Part shown: positions 1 to 5,780 of the stretch, piece by piece | Layout: every line of letters begins with the position of its first letter | How positions within the stretch are numbered: position 1 is the first letter of the stretch | Origin: Promethearchaeota archaeon | GTDB taxonomy: Archaea > Asgardarchaeota > Lokiarchaeia > Sigyniarchaeales > SOKP01 | Reading direction: 5' to 3' | Assembly (NCBI GenBank): GCA_019057355.1 | Contig: DXJM01000131.1 | Location: forward strand, 1 to 5,780 | Length of the DNA stretch: 5,780 bases | The notes under the pieces: model-generated | Told to the model about the DNA's origin: nothing | Databases searched by the model: none | Seen by the model: the letters and a program-made list of their open reading frames with translations, nothing else | Program-made: the position numbers and the translations under genes

Positions 1-107
1 AATTGTAAATAAATATTTTTTGTCAAAAATTATTGATGTGATATTTTTTTTAGTATGTATGGTTTTTTCTCCCTATTTTTGCCAAAATTCTTATGTTTTG
101 CAAGTTT
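1..107 (+). terminator. T-rich spacer with U-tracts, possible 3' end of an upstream gene
   Basis: No reading frame of useful length crosses this stretch on either strand. On the plus strand it has three T runs, at 16-21, 44-51 and 63-68. Archaeal RNA polymerase can terminate at U-rich tracts without a strong hairpin, so these could end a plus-strand transcript that enters from outside the window. I see no stable stem before any of them. In DNA this AT-rich, T runs are common, so the call is weak. Confidence 0.25.
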
Positions 108-125
108 ATTAATCATATTAATCAT
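108..125. repeat. Perfect tandem 9-bp repeat (ATTAATCAT x2)
   Basis: ATTAATCAT occurs at 108-116 and again, with no gap, at 117-125. It directly abuts the TATA-like element of the beta-CASP gene. Each unit holds the palindromic hexamer ATTAAT. The position is where an archaeal BRE or a regulator site would lie, so it may be an operator. It may equally be chance in AT-rich DNA. Confidence 0.4.
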
Positions 126-132
126 TATAAAA
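125..132 (+). promoter_or_regulatory. Candidate TATA box of the beta-CASP gene
   Basis: TTATAAAA is centred about 35 bases before the ATG at 164. An archaeal TATA box usually lies 26-27 bases before the transcription start, so this predicts a start near 155 and a very short leader. No Shine-Dalgarno sequence precedes the ATG, which agrees with a leaderless or nearly leaderless transcript. Low sequence complexity limits confidence. Confidence 0.35.
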
Positions 133-163
133 CAATTACTTCCCATTTCAGATATTTATAATA

Positions 164-1465
164 ATGGTAAAGATCTCATTCTTAGGTGGGTGCAGAGAAG
201 TTGGCAGAAGTGCAATTTTAATAGAATCTAAAACCGGTGCTAAATGCATCTTAGATTATGGAATTAGATTTCGAGGTAAACAGAGACTTCCTCAAGATTT
301 TGATCATGAAAACCTTAAAGCCATCGCCTTAACTCATTGTCATGTCGATCATTCTGGAGCGATTCCTTATTTATATAAAGAAGTAGATATACCATTTTTC
401 ACTAATTCAATTACTCTAAGAATCTCTAATATTCTCATAAAGGACATGCTAAACATAGGAAATTTTAGCTATCCCTTTGGAAATGAAGAATTGAAATCTA
501 TGATGAGAAATGCTAAATTCCTACAAAATGAACTTCGTCAAAAGATTGATGAGAATTTTTTTATTACTTTTTATAATGCAGGTCATGTCCCGGGAAGCGT
601 TTCAATTTTAGTTGAAGTTGATGGTAGGCGGATTTTATATAGTGGAGATATCAATATGGGAGAAACTAATTTGGTTGAGCGTGCTCTTCCTTCCCAATTT
701 CCCGAAATTGATACGTTAGTCATTGAGAGCACGTATGCAACAAGAGAGCATCCCCCAAGAAATGAAGTGGAAAAAAAATTTGTTGAAAGCATAGCCAATG
801 TAATTGAAAGCGGGGGAAAAGTGCTCATTCCAGCATTTGGAGTTGCTCGTTCTCAAGAAGCCTTGTTAATCTTAGAAAAGCATAATTATGGCGGAAAGAT
901 CTTTATAGATGGATTAGCAAAGAAAATTTGTGATGTATACATGCACCATCCAGAATATTTGAAAGATATACAGAAATTTAAAAACTCCCTCTCAAGAGCT
1001 CAGTTTATATCAGAATCTCAAGGAAGAAATGACGCAAAAAACTCTAATGCGGCCATAATTGCACCAAGTGGGATGTTAAAAGGAGGTGCTTCAATAAATT
1101 TCATCAAATCATTCCTCAATGATCCCTTTTCTGCCATATATCTTGTCGGCTATCAAGCCGAGGGAAGTCCTGGTCGAAAATTATTAGAGGAGGGTGTTTT
1201 TGAATATAGAGAGCAAGGACTATCACATAAAGTGAATGGAAACATATTGGTTGCCAAGTGTAATCGAGATTATTTCAATTTTTCAAGTCATTCTGATGGA
1301 CCCCTTCTTCATAAATATGTTGAAAATCTGAAATTCCGAAATGGAGATAATAACATATTTTGCATGCATGGAGATAATAAATCGACAACTAATTTTGCAA
1401 AAGAATTAATAGAGAAGGGTTATAATTCAGTTGCTCCAGAAATAGATGAGATATATAGCTTATGA
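164..1465 (+). CDS. Beta-CASP metallo-beta-lactamase ribonuclease, aCPSF2-like
   Basis: Predicted cytosolic zinc-dependent ribonuclease (433 aa) of the CPSF73/aCPSF family, which cleaves RNA in 3'-end formation, processing or decay. The N-terminus has the aCPSF signature LGGCREVGRS (residues 7-16). Metallo-beta-lactamase motifs are complete: Asp31 in LDYG, the HxHxDH motif H58-C-H-V-D-H63, His141 in AGHVPGS and Asp162 in YSGD. Beta-CASP motifs follow: A = Glu188 in IEST, B = His376 in SSHSD, C = His402 in MHGD. IPAFGVARSQEAL (222-234) and APSGMLKGG (300-308) are also typical. The C-terminal part, about 360-415, matches the RNA-specificity (RMMBL) segment. There are no N-terminal KH domains, so it is the short aCPSF2 type rather than aCPSF1; the N-terminal signature argues against aRNase J. 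All catalytic residues are present, so it should be active. The ATG at 164 is chosen because the family signature starts within seven residues. It converges on the RecJ-like gene. Confidence 0.93.
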   Translation: MVKISFLGGCREVGRSAILIESKTGAKCILDYGIRFRGKQRLPQDFDHENLKAIALTHCHVDHSGAIPYLYKEVDIPFFTNSITLRISNILIKDMLNIGNFSYPFGNEELKSMMRNAKFLQNELRQKIDENFFITFYNAGHVPGSVSILVEVDGRRILYSGDINMGETNLVERALPSQFPEIDTLVIESTYATREHPPRNEVEKKFVESIANVIESGGKVLIPAFGVARSQEALLILEKHNYGGKIFIDGLAKKICDVYMHHPEYLKDIQKFKNSLSRAQFISESQGRNDAKNSNAAIIAPSGMLKGGASINFIKSFLNDPFSAIYLVGYQAEGSPGRKLLEEGVFEYREQGLSHKVNGNILVAKCNRDYFNFSSHSDGPLLHKYVENLKFRNGDNNIFCMHGDNKSTTNFAKELIEKGYNSVAPEIDEIYSL

Positions 1466-1468
1466 AAA

Positions 1469-1490
1469 ATTTCAAGAAATCTGATTTTTT
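1469..1490 (+). terminator. Weak hairpin plus U-tract after the beta-CASP gene
   Basis: Just after the stop codon, ATTTC (1469-1473) and GAAAT (1476-1480) form a short inverted repeat with a very tight loop. A run of six T follows at 1485-1490. This could terminate the plus-strand transcript, but it lies inside the last codons of the convergent RecJ-like gene. The stem is marginal, so the U-tract alone may be what matters. Confidence 0.35.
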
Positions 1491-2974
1491 ACTATAAGAT
1501 CAATAGTGTCTAAAAATACCTCGATTTTATCAATAGGAACCGTAGTTCCAGCAGCAGGTGGATGGCCTCCTCCCATCACATCTATTTCTAATCGTTCTAA
1601 GGTTTTTCTAATCGCGTCAGAAAGATTTATTCCTTTACGTACTATAGATTTATGAGCCCTTCCAGATATTTTATATACGTCTTCATCTTGTCTTCTCGCG
1701 ATGCCAAAAATCGGTTTTTCCACATCGATTTCATCACCTTTATCAAAAATTAAGATTGAAGCAATGACTCCTATTATGGTTTCTGGAATTTTATCCTCTC
1801 CAAAGAAATATTGAATATTAGTTTTTGATTGTATTTTTTTTTCGTTATAAATCCAATTTAAGCCATCGAATAAAAGTTTTTTATAATCATTAAGAATTTG
1901 TTTCGCTTGAACATATGCAGAATTTCTATCACCCATGGCTAATGCTATTCCGATTGAACCATTATTAGATCTGCCACAAGAATTTAACATATTTGAGAAT
2001 TCACCTGCATCATGAAGTTCCTCATAATTTTGCTCTCGTGTCAACAAATACTTATGAACTATTAATTTTTCAATGATTTCACCTGGTTCGATATTGAGTT
2101 TAATGGTAGAATATTCAATGATCGCTGTTGAAATTTTTTGTTTTTCATCTTGAGTCAAAGTATTTAAGCTTCTTATCGTTCCATCAGCATTTTCCATTAA
2201 AACAGATGTAGTTTGGAGAAACTTGAGGCATCTATTTGCATCATTTGATAATCCTGGAAGATTAATATCTTTTGAATATGCGATGGCTTCATTTATAGGT
2301 TTTAAGGAGGAGAAATTAAGATCATTTATTATATCAATTAAATTAACTTTTTTTGCATCCTCCAAAATGTGCAAATTCACACCTACAAATGATTTATTTT
2401 TTGCTTGATTTTGAATATCTCCCGTGGCTCCTACAATAGCTATTGGTGAAAGGTCAATATTATTCGGATTTAAACATTTAGCAAAAAAATAACTCATTCC
2501 AGCTCCAGAAATTTCCGTGCTCCCGTCTATTCCATAAAAATAAGGATTTGCATGCCAAGGACTTGTTTTTTTTCTTATTTCCTCTATCAACTCTTTTTCT
2601 TCTTGATTAGCTATATTTTGAGGGAGGTGATGATCTAAAATAATAAAAGGACAAGAATTATCATTGCATAATTTTTCTTGAAGTTCTAAATATTGTCCAC
2701 TTCCAAAATCCGCAAAAATCGTGAAATTGTGGTACTTCTTGATATCTTTAATCACTCTTTCAATTTCTTCCCTTTCTAATTGACGAAGTATGCTTATTTG
2801 AAATGGAAAATTTTCTCGATATAATGCCTTGCCCAAAATAGCTCCTGAAGACAATCCATCAGCATCGATATGGGTATAAACGTGGATGGGTGCATTTAGA
2901 TTTTTACTATTTGCTAGAAAATAATCCCTACATTTTACTATTCCTAAAATTAGTTCTTTTAGATTATTTGCCAT
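1472..2974 (-). CDS. Archaeal RecJ-like DHH/DHHA1 phosphoesterase (single-strand exonuclease family)
   Basis: Predicted Mn2+-dependent DHH-family nuclease of the archaeal RecJ/GAN type, whose studied members degrade single-stranded DNA and/or RNA and in some archaea bind GINS or RPA. Counting from the ATG at 2974 (500 aa), the DHH domain shows THIDADG with metal ligands Asp37 and Asp39, FADFGSG with Asp89, LDHHLP at 113-118, and GATGDIQN with Asp186. The family block SCGRSNNGSIG lies at about 332-342. The C-terminal DHHA1 domain has KISGRAHKS (around 435-442) and GGGHPPAAG (468-476), which bind nucleic acid. All core residues are present. The frame is also open to an ATG at 3067 (531 aa), directly after a TAA. 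I prefer 2974 because the first metal motif then falls near residue 35, as usual in this family, and the extra 31 residues are Asn/Lys-rich and look non-conserved. The choice is uncertain. It diverges from mch and converges with the beta-CASP gene. It is the stand-alone nuclease type, with no helicase domain. Confidence 0.9.
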   Translation of the reverse strand: MANNLKELILGIVKCRDYFLANSKNLNAPIHVYTHIDADGLSSGAILGKALYRENFPFQISILRQLEREEIERVIKDIKKYHNFTIFADFGSGQYLELQEKLCNDNSCPFIILDHHLPQNIANQEEKELIEEIRKKTSPWHANPYFYGIDGSTEISGAGMSYFFAKCLNPNNIDLSPIAIVGATGDIQNQAKNKSFVGVNLHILEDAKKVNLIDIINDLNFSSLKPINEAIAYSKDINLPGLSNDANRCLKFLQTTSVLMENADGTIRSLNTLTQDEKQKISTAIIEYSTIKLNIEPGEIIEKLIVHKYLLTREQNYEELHDAGEFSNMLNSCGRSNNGSIGIALAMGDRNSAYVQAKQILNDYKKLLFDGLNWIYNEKKIQSKTNIQYFFGEDKIPETIIGVIASILIFDKGDEIDVEKPIFGIARRQDEDVYKISGRAHKSIVRKGINLSDAIRKTLERLEIDVMGGGHPPAAGTTVPIDKIEVFLDTIDLIVKNQIS

Positions 2975-2997
2975 TTTTTCCCTACTAATGTTCATTG

Positions 2998-3005
2998 ATT
3001 TAAAA
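2998..3005 (-). promoter_or_regulatory. Candidate TATA box of the RecJ-like gene
   Basis: On the minus strand the element reads TTTTAAAT, centred about 27 bases before the ATG at 2974, the spacing expected for a leaderless archaeal transcript. A poorer element (GTTTTTAA, plus positions 3090-3097) sits at the same distance from the longer start at 3067. Promoter position therefore does not settle the start by itself. Confidence 0.3.
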
Positions 3006-3073
3006 TTTAATTCTTTTAATTGAATTATCTTGTTATCATTACGATTAGAACTATTAAAACATATCATTTACTT

Positions 3074-3138
3074 CTAATAAAATTTGATATTAAAAACATA
3101 TCCAAGTTTCATCTAAACCATTTGATCTTCTCCTCCTC
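3074..3138 (-). other. Shine-Dalgarno-like purine tract followed by minute open frames upstream of the RecJ-like gene
   Basis: The minus strand carries GAGGAGGAG (plus positions 3130-3138), a good match to an archaeal ribosome binding site. It is followed, 8 bases later, by ATG GTT TAG (3121-3113) and then directly by ATG and 11 more codons ending in TAG (3112-3074, reading MKLGYVFNIKFY). Both are in frame with the ATG at 3067 but separated from it by stops. This may be a leader-peptide arrangement, a relic of an older start, or chance; similar GGAGG tracts occur inside coding sequence in this window. Confidence 0.25.
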
Positions 3139-3242
3139 AATTGGTTCGATTGTAATTTTTTAGTGATTGTTGAAAAGTACTACAAAAAATAGAAACCTTT
3201 TTTATCTTATCAATAATGATCTAGAAATACTCATTATATTAA

Positions 3243-3250
3243 TTTAAATA
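3243..3250 (+). promoter_or_regulatory. Candidate TATA box of mch
   Basis: TTTAAATA is centred about 25 bases before the ATG at 3271. This predicts transcription starting at or within a few bases of that ATG, that is, a leaderless mRNA. The GTG at 3262 would then lie upstream of the transcription start, which argues against it as the initiation codon. The surroundings are AT-rich, so the match is suggestive only. Confidence 0.4.
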
Positions 3251-3270
3251 GAAGTTTTTAAGTGAACAAA

Positions 3271-4266
3271 ATGGATTATGTAAAAATTAATGATTTAGCT
3301 TTAAAATTAACACGTAAACTTATAGAAAGTCAAGGCTTTTATGGGGCTAACGTCAAGGTATTACCTACTGGTCAGACCATTGTGGATTTAACAAATGGCA
3401 CAAGGGAATCAGGGAGGATATTAGGCGAGATCTGCATGGGTGGTTTGGGTTCGGTGAAATTTAATTCAAATACTATTGATGGCTACTACTTTCCTTCCCT
3501 AGATGTATATACAAGCCATCCGGTAATTTCTTGCATGGCATCTCAATTAGCGGGTTGGAGTGTTAAATTAAAAAAAGATATTGAAAAGGATGGCAAAATA
3601 AAAACTAAAGTAGTATTTCAATCTTTAGCATCTGGCCCTGCAAGAGCAAAAGCTAAAGGAGAGGAATTATTTAAAGAAATAAATTATTTTGATGATTCTA
3701 ATTGTGCGGTAATTGTATTTGAAACACGTACCATGCCTAATGAAGAAGTAATGTCAATTATTACACAGAAATGTGGTGTTCCTCCAGAAAACACCTATGC
3801 AATTTGCGCCCCAACAGCGAGTCTAACAGGATGTATCCAAGTTGCTGCAAGAATTGTGGAAACGGGCATCCATAAACTACATGAAATTCATTTCCCTTTA
3901 GATGTCATTATCGATGGTTTTGGAAGCGTGCCTATTGCTCCTGTTGCTAAAGATGATTTTACGGCCATGGGCCCTCCAAATGACGCAATGTTTGCCGTTG
4001 GACAAACTTATTACACGATAGACGTGGAAAAAGATCAAGAGGACGAATTATTTAACTTACTTAAAAAAGCCCCAGCAAGTTCATCTTCAAGTTATGGAAA
4101 ACCATTCAATGTAATCTTTAAAGAAGCAGAATTCGATTTTTATAAGATTGATCCTGGATTGTTTGCCCCAGCACTCTATATGGTCAATAATATAAAAACT
4201 GGAAATACGATTACAATTGGAAAATTAGATATTGCCTTGTTAAAACAGTCATTTGGACTTAGTTAA
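3271..4266 (+). CDS. mch: Methenyltetrahydromethanopterin cyclohydrolase
   Basis: Cytosolic enzyme that interconverts methenyl-tetrahydromethanopterin and N5-formyl-tetrahydromethanopterin, a step of the archaeal Wood-Ljungdahl methyl branch and of methanogenesis in either direction. Known members are homotrimers. The 331-aa product carries family blocks along its length: GEICMGGLGSV, AGW, ASGPARA, CAPTAS, QVAARIVETGIHKL, PIAPVAKDD, AMGPPNDA, YGKPF, and FYKIDPGLFAPA near the C-terminus. The Arg and Glu corresponding to the catalytic pair known from the Archaeoglobus enzyme (Arg183/Glu186) appear to be Arg194 and Glu197 in RIVE. The frame also opens at GTG 3262 (334 aa). I chose ATG 3271 because it aligns with the N-terminus of known Mch proteins and fits a leaderless promoter. 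Compared with methanogen enzymes as I recall them, a charged segment around residues 101-114, before ASGPARA, looks inserted. No other C1 gene is adjacent; it is a single-gene transcription unit here. Confidence 0.96.
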   Translation: MDYVKINDLALKLTRKLIESQGFYGANVKVLPTGQTIVDLTNGTRESGRILGEICMGGLGSVKFNSNTIDGYYFPSLDVYTSHPVISCMASQLAGWSVKLKKDIEKDGKIKTKVVFQSLASGPARAKAKGEELFKEINYFDDSNCAVIVFETRTMPNEEVMSIITQKCGVPPENTYAICAPTASLTGCIQVAARIVETGIHKLHEIHFPLDVIIDGFGSVPIAPVAKDDFTAMGPPNDAMFAVGQTYYTIDVEKDQEDELFNLLKKAPASSSSSYGKPFNVIFKEAEFDFYKIDPGLFAPALYMVNNIKTGNTITIGKLDIALLKQSFGLS

Positions 4267-4300
4267 AAAAGGGTAATGTTGCTATCCTTATTTTTTCTTT
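4265..4300. terminator. Hairpin with T tracts on both strands, probable bidirectional terminator
   Basis: AAGGGTA (4269-4275) pairs with TATCCTT (4283-4289), giving a 7-bp stem with one G-U pair and a 7-base loop. Six T (4291-4296) and further T-rich sequence follow on the plus strand, directly after the mch stop codon. On the minus strand the same stem has one A-C mismatch and is followed by six T (complement of 4265-4270), suiting the convergent gene that ends at 4309. The 42-base gap between the two stop codons is largely taken up by this structure. Confidence 0.6.
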
Positions 4301-4308
4301 TCTTAAAT

Positions 4309-5337
4309 TTATATATTTGTTAGCTCATCTTGATATTTTAATATTTCTTCCAAGGATATATCCCTATCGAACTTGATTTCTTGGGTTATCCCTAAATATG
4401 CACAAGCCAATCTTGCAGAAGCCACAATTTCCGCTTTTTTCAAAGAAACTTGGAAAATATCTTCAGGTTCTTGCATTTTAGTTCTCAAAGAACTAATTTT
4501 TACTAATAATTTCCGTTTTTCATTCTCTAATCCCGCTTTTTTCTCCCTTAATTCTTGAATTTGGTTATCTATTTTTGTCGAAGGCTTTAAATGACTTTCT
4601 CTCATTAATTGATTGATCTTCTCTAATATTTGAGCTTTTTCCTCATCTATTTCTGCTTTTCGATTTATTTCAAGATCATAAGAATGTTCATTTTCTATCT
4701 GATAATGATTAGTTCTCTCAAATTTCATTTTATATAGTAAAGAAGCCATTTTGTCAGCAACAATAAAAGGTAATTCATTGCTAAATACCAATCGAGTAAT
4801 ATTGTTTAAATCAAAATAATTTAAATTGTCATATTTCGTCTTCAAGTAACTTTTTAAATTTTCTTCATCATGTTCACATTCTATCTCAGTCCAGTCATGA
4901 ATGGCTAACCTTCTTCTGAAAAAGATTAATTCCCAATCAATATTTAGCTCTTTTAATAATTCTAATAACTTTTCATCGTTAGGTTTAAAAGATTCTAATA
5001 TGAGATAAAGCTGAAGACCATAATACTTATGCTCTTCTTGGAGAAAATATCCCCTCTGTTGCATTGAAGCTAGAATCTTTAATTTAATTGAATAGACATT
5101 ATTTGTAATATTTTTTTTACCGCAATTAAGATATATCACGTTCCCTTCTTCATTAATATATTCACAATCAAGAAATCCTAAGACACTTTCATTATTTTCG
5201 TTAATAAAATCCATCAAACCAGATAATGTAGGTTTTACATTGTACTTTATTAGGTCATTCACTCCAACAGTCACATAATCACTTAGATTTGCCCCAATAG
5301 CCAATTGAATACAATTTAATAGAAGGTCTTCCTCCAT
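4309..5337 (-). CDS. Hypothetical protein with C-terminal coiled coil, probably lacking its true N-terminus
   Basis: I do not recognise this 342-aa product. It is soluble-looking, with no signal peptide or membrane segment, and rich in Leu, Glu, Lys, Asn and Ile. The first ~210 residues look globular (mixed alpha/beta), with a basic FFRRRLAIHDW patch at about 139-149. Residues about 224-289 are strongly charged heptad-like helix, broken near a proline at 252, and predict a coiled coil. A compact end follows, including KKAEIVASARLACAYLG (300-316). I see no Walker, DHH, zinc-cysteine or helix-turn-helix motif. The ATG at 5337 is the first in frame, but the same frame is open for 103 further codons upstream with protein-like composition, so this start is probably internal and the full protein is about 445 aa or slightly more. 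It converges on mch and shares its terminator. A lineage-specific archaeal protein is likely; a nucleic-acid role would be a guess. Confidence 0.7.
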   Translation of the reverse strand: MEEDLLLNCIQLAIGANLSDYVTVGVNDLIKYNVKPTLSGLMDFINENNESVLGFLDCEYINEEGNVIYLNCGKKNITNNVYSIKLKILASMQQRGYFLQEEHKYYGLQLYLILESFKPNDEKLLELLKELNIDWELIFFRRRLAIHDWTEIECEHDEENLKSYLKTKYDNLNYFDLNNITRLVFSNELPFIVADKMASLLYKMKFERTNHYQIENEHSYDLEINRKAEIDEEKAQILEKINQLMRESHLKPSTKIDNQIQELREKKAGLENEKRKLLVKISSLRTKMQEPEDIFQVSLKKAEIVASARLACAYLGITQEIKFDRDISLEEILKYQDELTNI

Positions 5338-5650
5338 TCCAAATACCCTTCTTATGGCTTCATTAATAGGAAAAACTTCATTTTCTAAAATTTTGAGATC
5401 TGCTAATGATGACTCGTAGGGTTCTGGATCGTTTAATATTTTATTTAAAATAGGTGCCTCGGATGCATTAACTTCAATTTCATAATTTTTTGCAAGATCT
5501 TTTCGAATTATACAATATGACTTTTCTCTTTTCCCTTCTTTATTAAAAATTGAAATTGATGTGTGTTCATCGATTACAGCTCTAAATTTTTCAGTGAACT
5601 TGCTTTCTGTATTGTCTGTTTTCAGTCTTCTTCTTTGAATTTTGTATCAT
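5338..5650 (-). pseudogene. Frameshifted N-terminal part of the 4309-5337 gene
   Basis: Reading on from the ATG at 5337, the minus-strand frame has no stop until 5647-5649, giving 103 sense codons but no ATG, GTG or TTG. Examples of the translation are KFTEKFRAVIDEH, EKSYCIIRKDLAKNYEIEV and ENEVFPINEAIRRVFG, which look like real protein and run directly into the downstream part. An ATG at 5648-5650 opens the adjacent frame for 19 codons (beginning MIQNSKKKT) and stops at 5591-5593. Skipping one base between about 5646 and 5594 joins the two into one protein. Slippery spots are the AAG triplet repeat (5627-5635) and the four-A run (plus positions 5619-5622). The cause could be an assembly or sequencing indel, a true disabling mutation, programmed frameshifting or a non-standard start. 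I favour an indel error. Confidence 0.6.
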
Positions 5651-5733
5651 CTCAATTTGTTTATTATACGTGTCTCTTAATAAAATAAAAAAAAGATAGT
5701 CTTAAATTCTTATCGTTAAAAAATTATAAATTT

Positions 5734-5780
5734 TAACCTTATATTACTTGACATTACACTATTTTTTTCTTGTAAGGTTA
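5734..5780. repeat. Short inverted repeat at the window edge
   Basis: TAACCTTA (5734-5741) and its exact reverse complement TAAGGTTA (5773-5780) are separated by 31 bases. The second arm ends at the last base of the window, so the repeat might be longer. It lies in the AT-rich spacer upstream of the minus-strand gene, which otherwise shows no open frame or RNA gene. It could be a regulator site or chance. Confidence 0.3.

Noticed and set aside
583..828. 81-codon minus-strand open frame opposite the beta-CASP gene
   Set aside because: It lies wholly antisense to conserved catalytic coding sequence, and its translation shows no recognisable motif; a shadow frame.
2223..2408. 61-codon plus-strand open frame opposite the RecJ-like gene
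   Set aside because: It is antisense to the real gene, short and without domain features. The nearby AAGGAGGAG is inside coding sequence and is not a ribosome site for it.
4072..4101. Five-serine run in Mch (APASSSSSYG) as possible low-complexity insertion or slippage
   Set aside because: It sits just before the conserved YGKPF block, where Mch proteins commonly have a short Ser-rich turn, and the frame stays intact.
4373..4558. 61-codon plus-strand open frame opposite the coiled-coil gene
   Set aside because: It arises from the complement of the Glu/Lys-rich coiled-coil codons; there is no independent support.
5080..5180. Possible PD-(D/E)XK (RecB/Cas4-like) nuclease motif in the unrecognised protein, around LGFLDCEYINEEG and YLNCGKK
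   Set aside because: The D...ExK spacing and the essential residues are not there, and no other Cas4-like or RecB-like feature accompanies it.
1..5780. CRISPR array, tRNA, rRNA or mobile element
   Set aside because: No regularly spaced repeats, cloverleaf-like sequences, rRNA segments, transposase-like frames or terminal repeats with target duplications were seen.

Overview
The window is strongly AT-rich and reads as archaeal chromosome. The evidence is a tetrahydromethanopterin-type cyclohydrolase (Mch), a compact beta-CASP ribonuclease of the aCPSF type, an archaeal RecJ-like DHH/DHHA1 phosphoesterase, and TATA-like elements about 25 to 35 bases ahead of starts that lack a Shine-Dalgarno sequence. 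Mch plus very low G+C fits an Asgard (Lokiarchaeia-like) archaeon best. A methanogen, archaeoglobal or bathyarchaeal relative cannot be excluded, so the lineage is an inference.

Layout: 1-163 is a T-rich spacer with the promoter of the first gene. 164-1465 (+) encodes the beta-CASP nuclease. It converges, with only 6 bases between stop codons, on a minus-strand RecJ-like gene (stop at 1472; preferred start 2974, possible start 3067). A divergent intergenic region follows, holding promoters for the RecJ-like gene and for mch (3271-4266, +). The mch gene converges on an unrecognised minus-strand gene (4309-5337) across a 42-base gap that contains a hairpin flanked by T tracts on both strands, probably a shared terminator. 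The last ~130 bases are AT-rich spacer.

The unrecognised gene is probably longer than its ATG frame. The same minus-strand frame stays open for 103 more codons (5338-5646) with no ATG, GTG or TTG. A likely true start codon sits at 5648-5650 in the neighbouring frame, so the N-terminus looks frameshifted in this sequence. This is the main anomaly of the window.

Functionally, the first two genes are both nucleic-acid nucleases (RNA 3'-end processing or decay, and single-strand exonuclease or phosphoesterase), but they are on opposite strands and not in an operon. Mch belongs to C1 metabolism (methyl branch of the archaeal Wood-Ljungdahl pathway, or methanogenesis in either direction). No transposon, CRISPR array, tRNA or rRNA is visible, and I do not see a convincing new multi-gene system.
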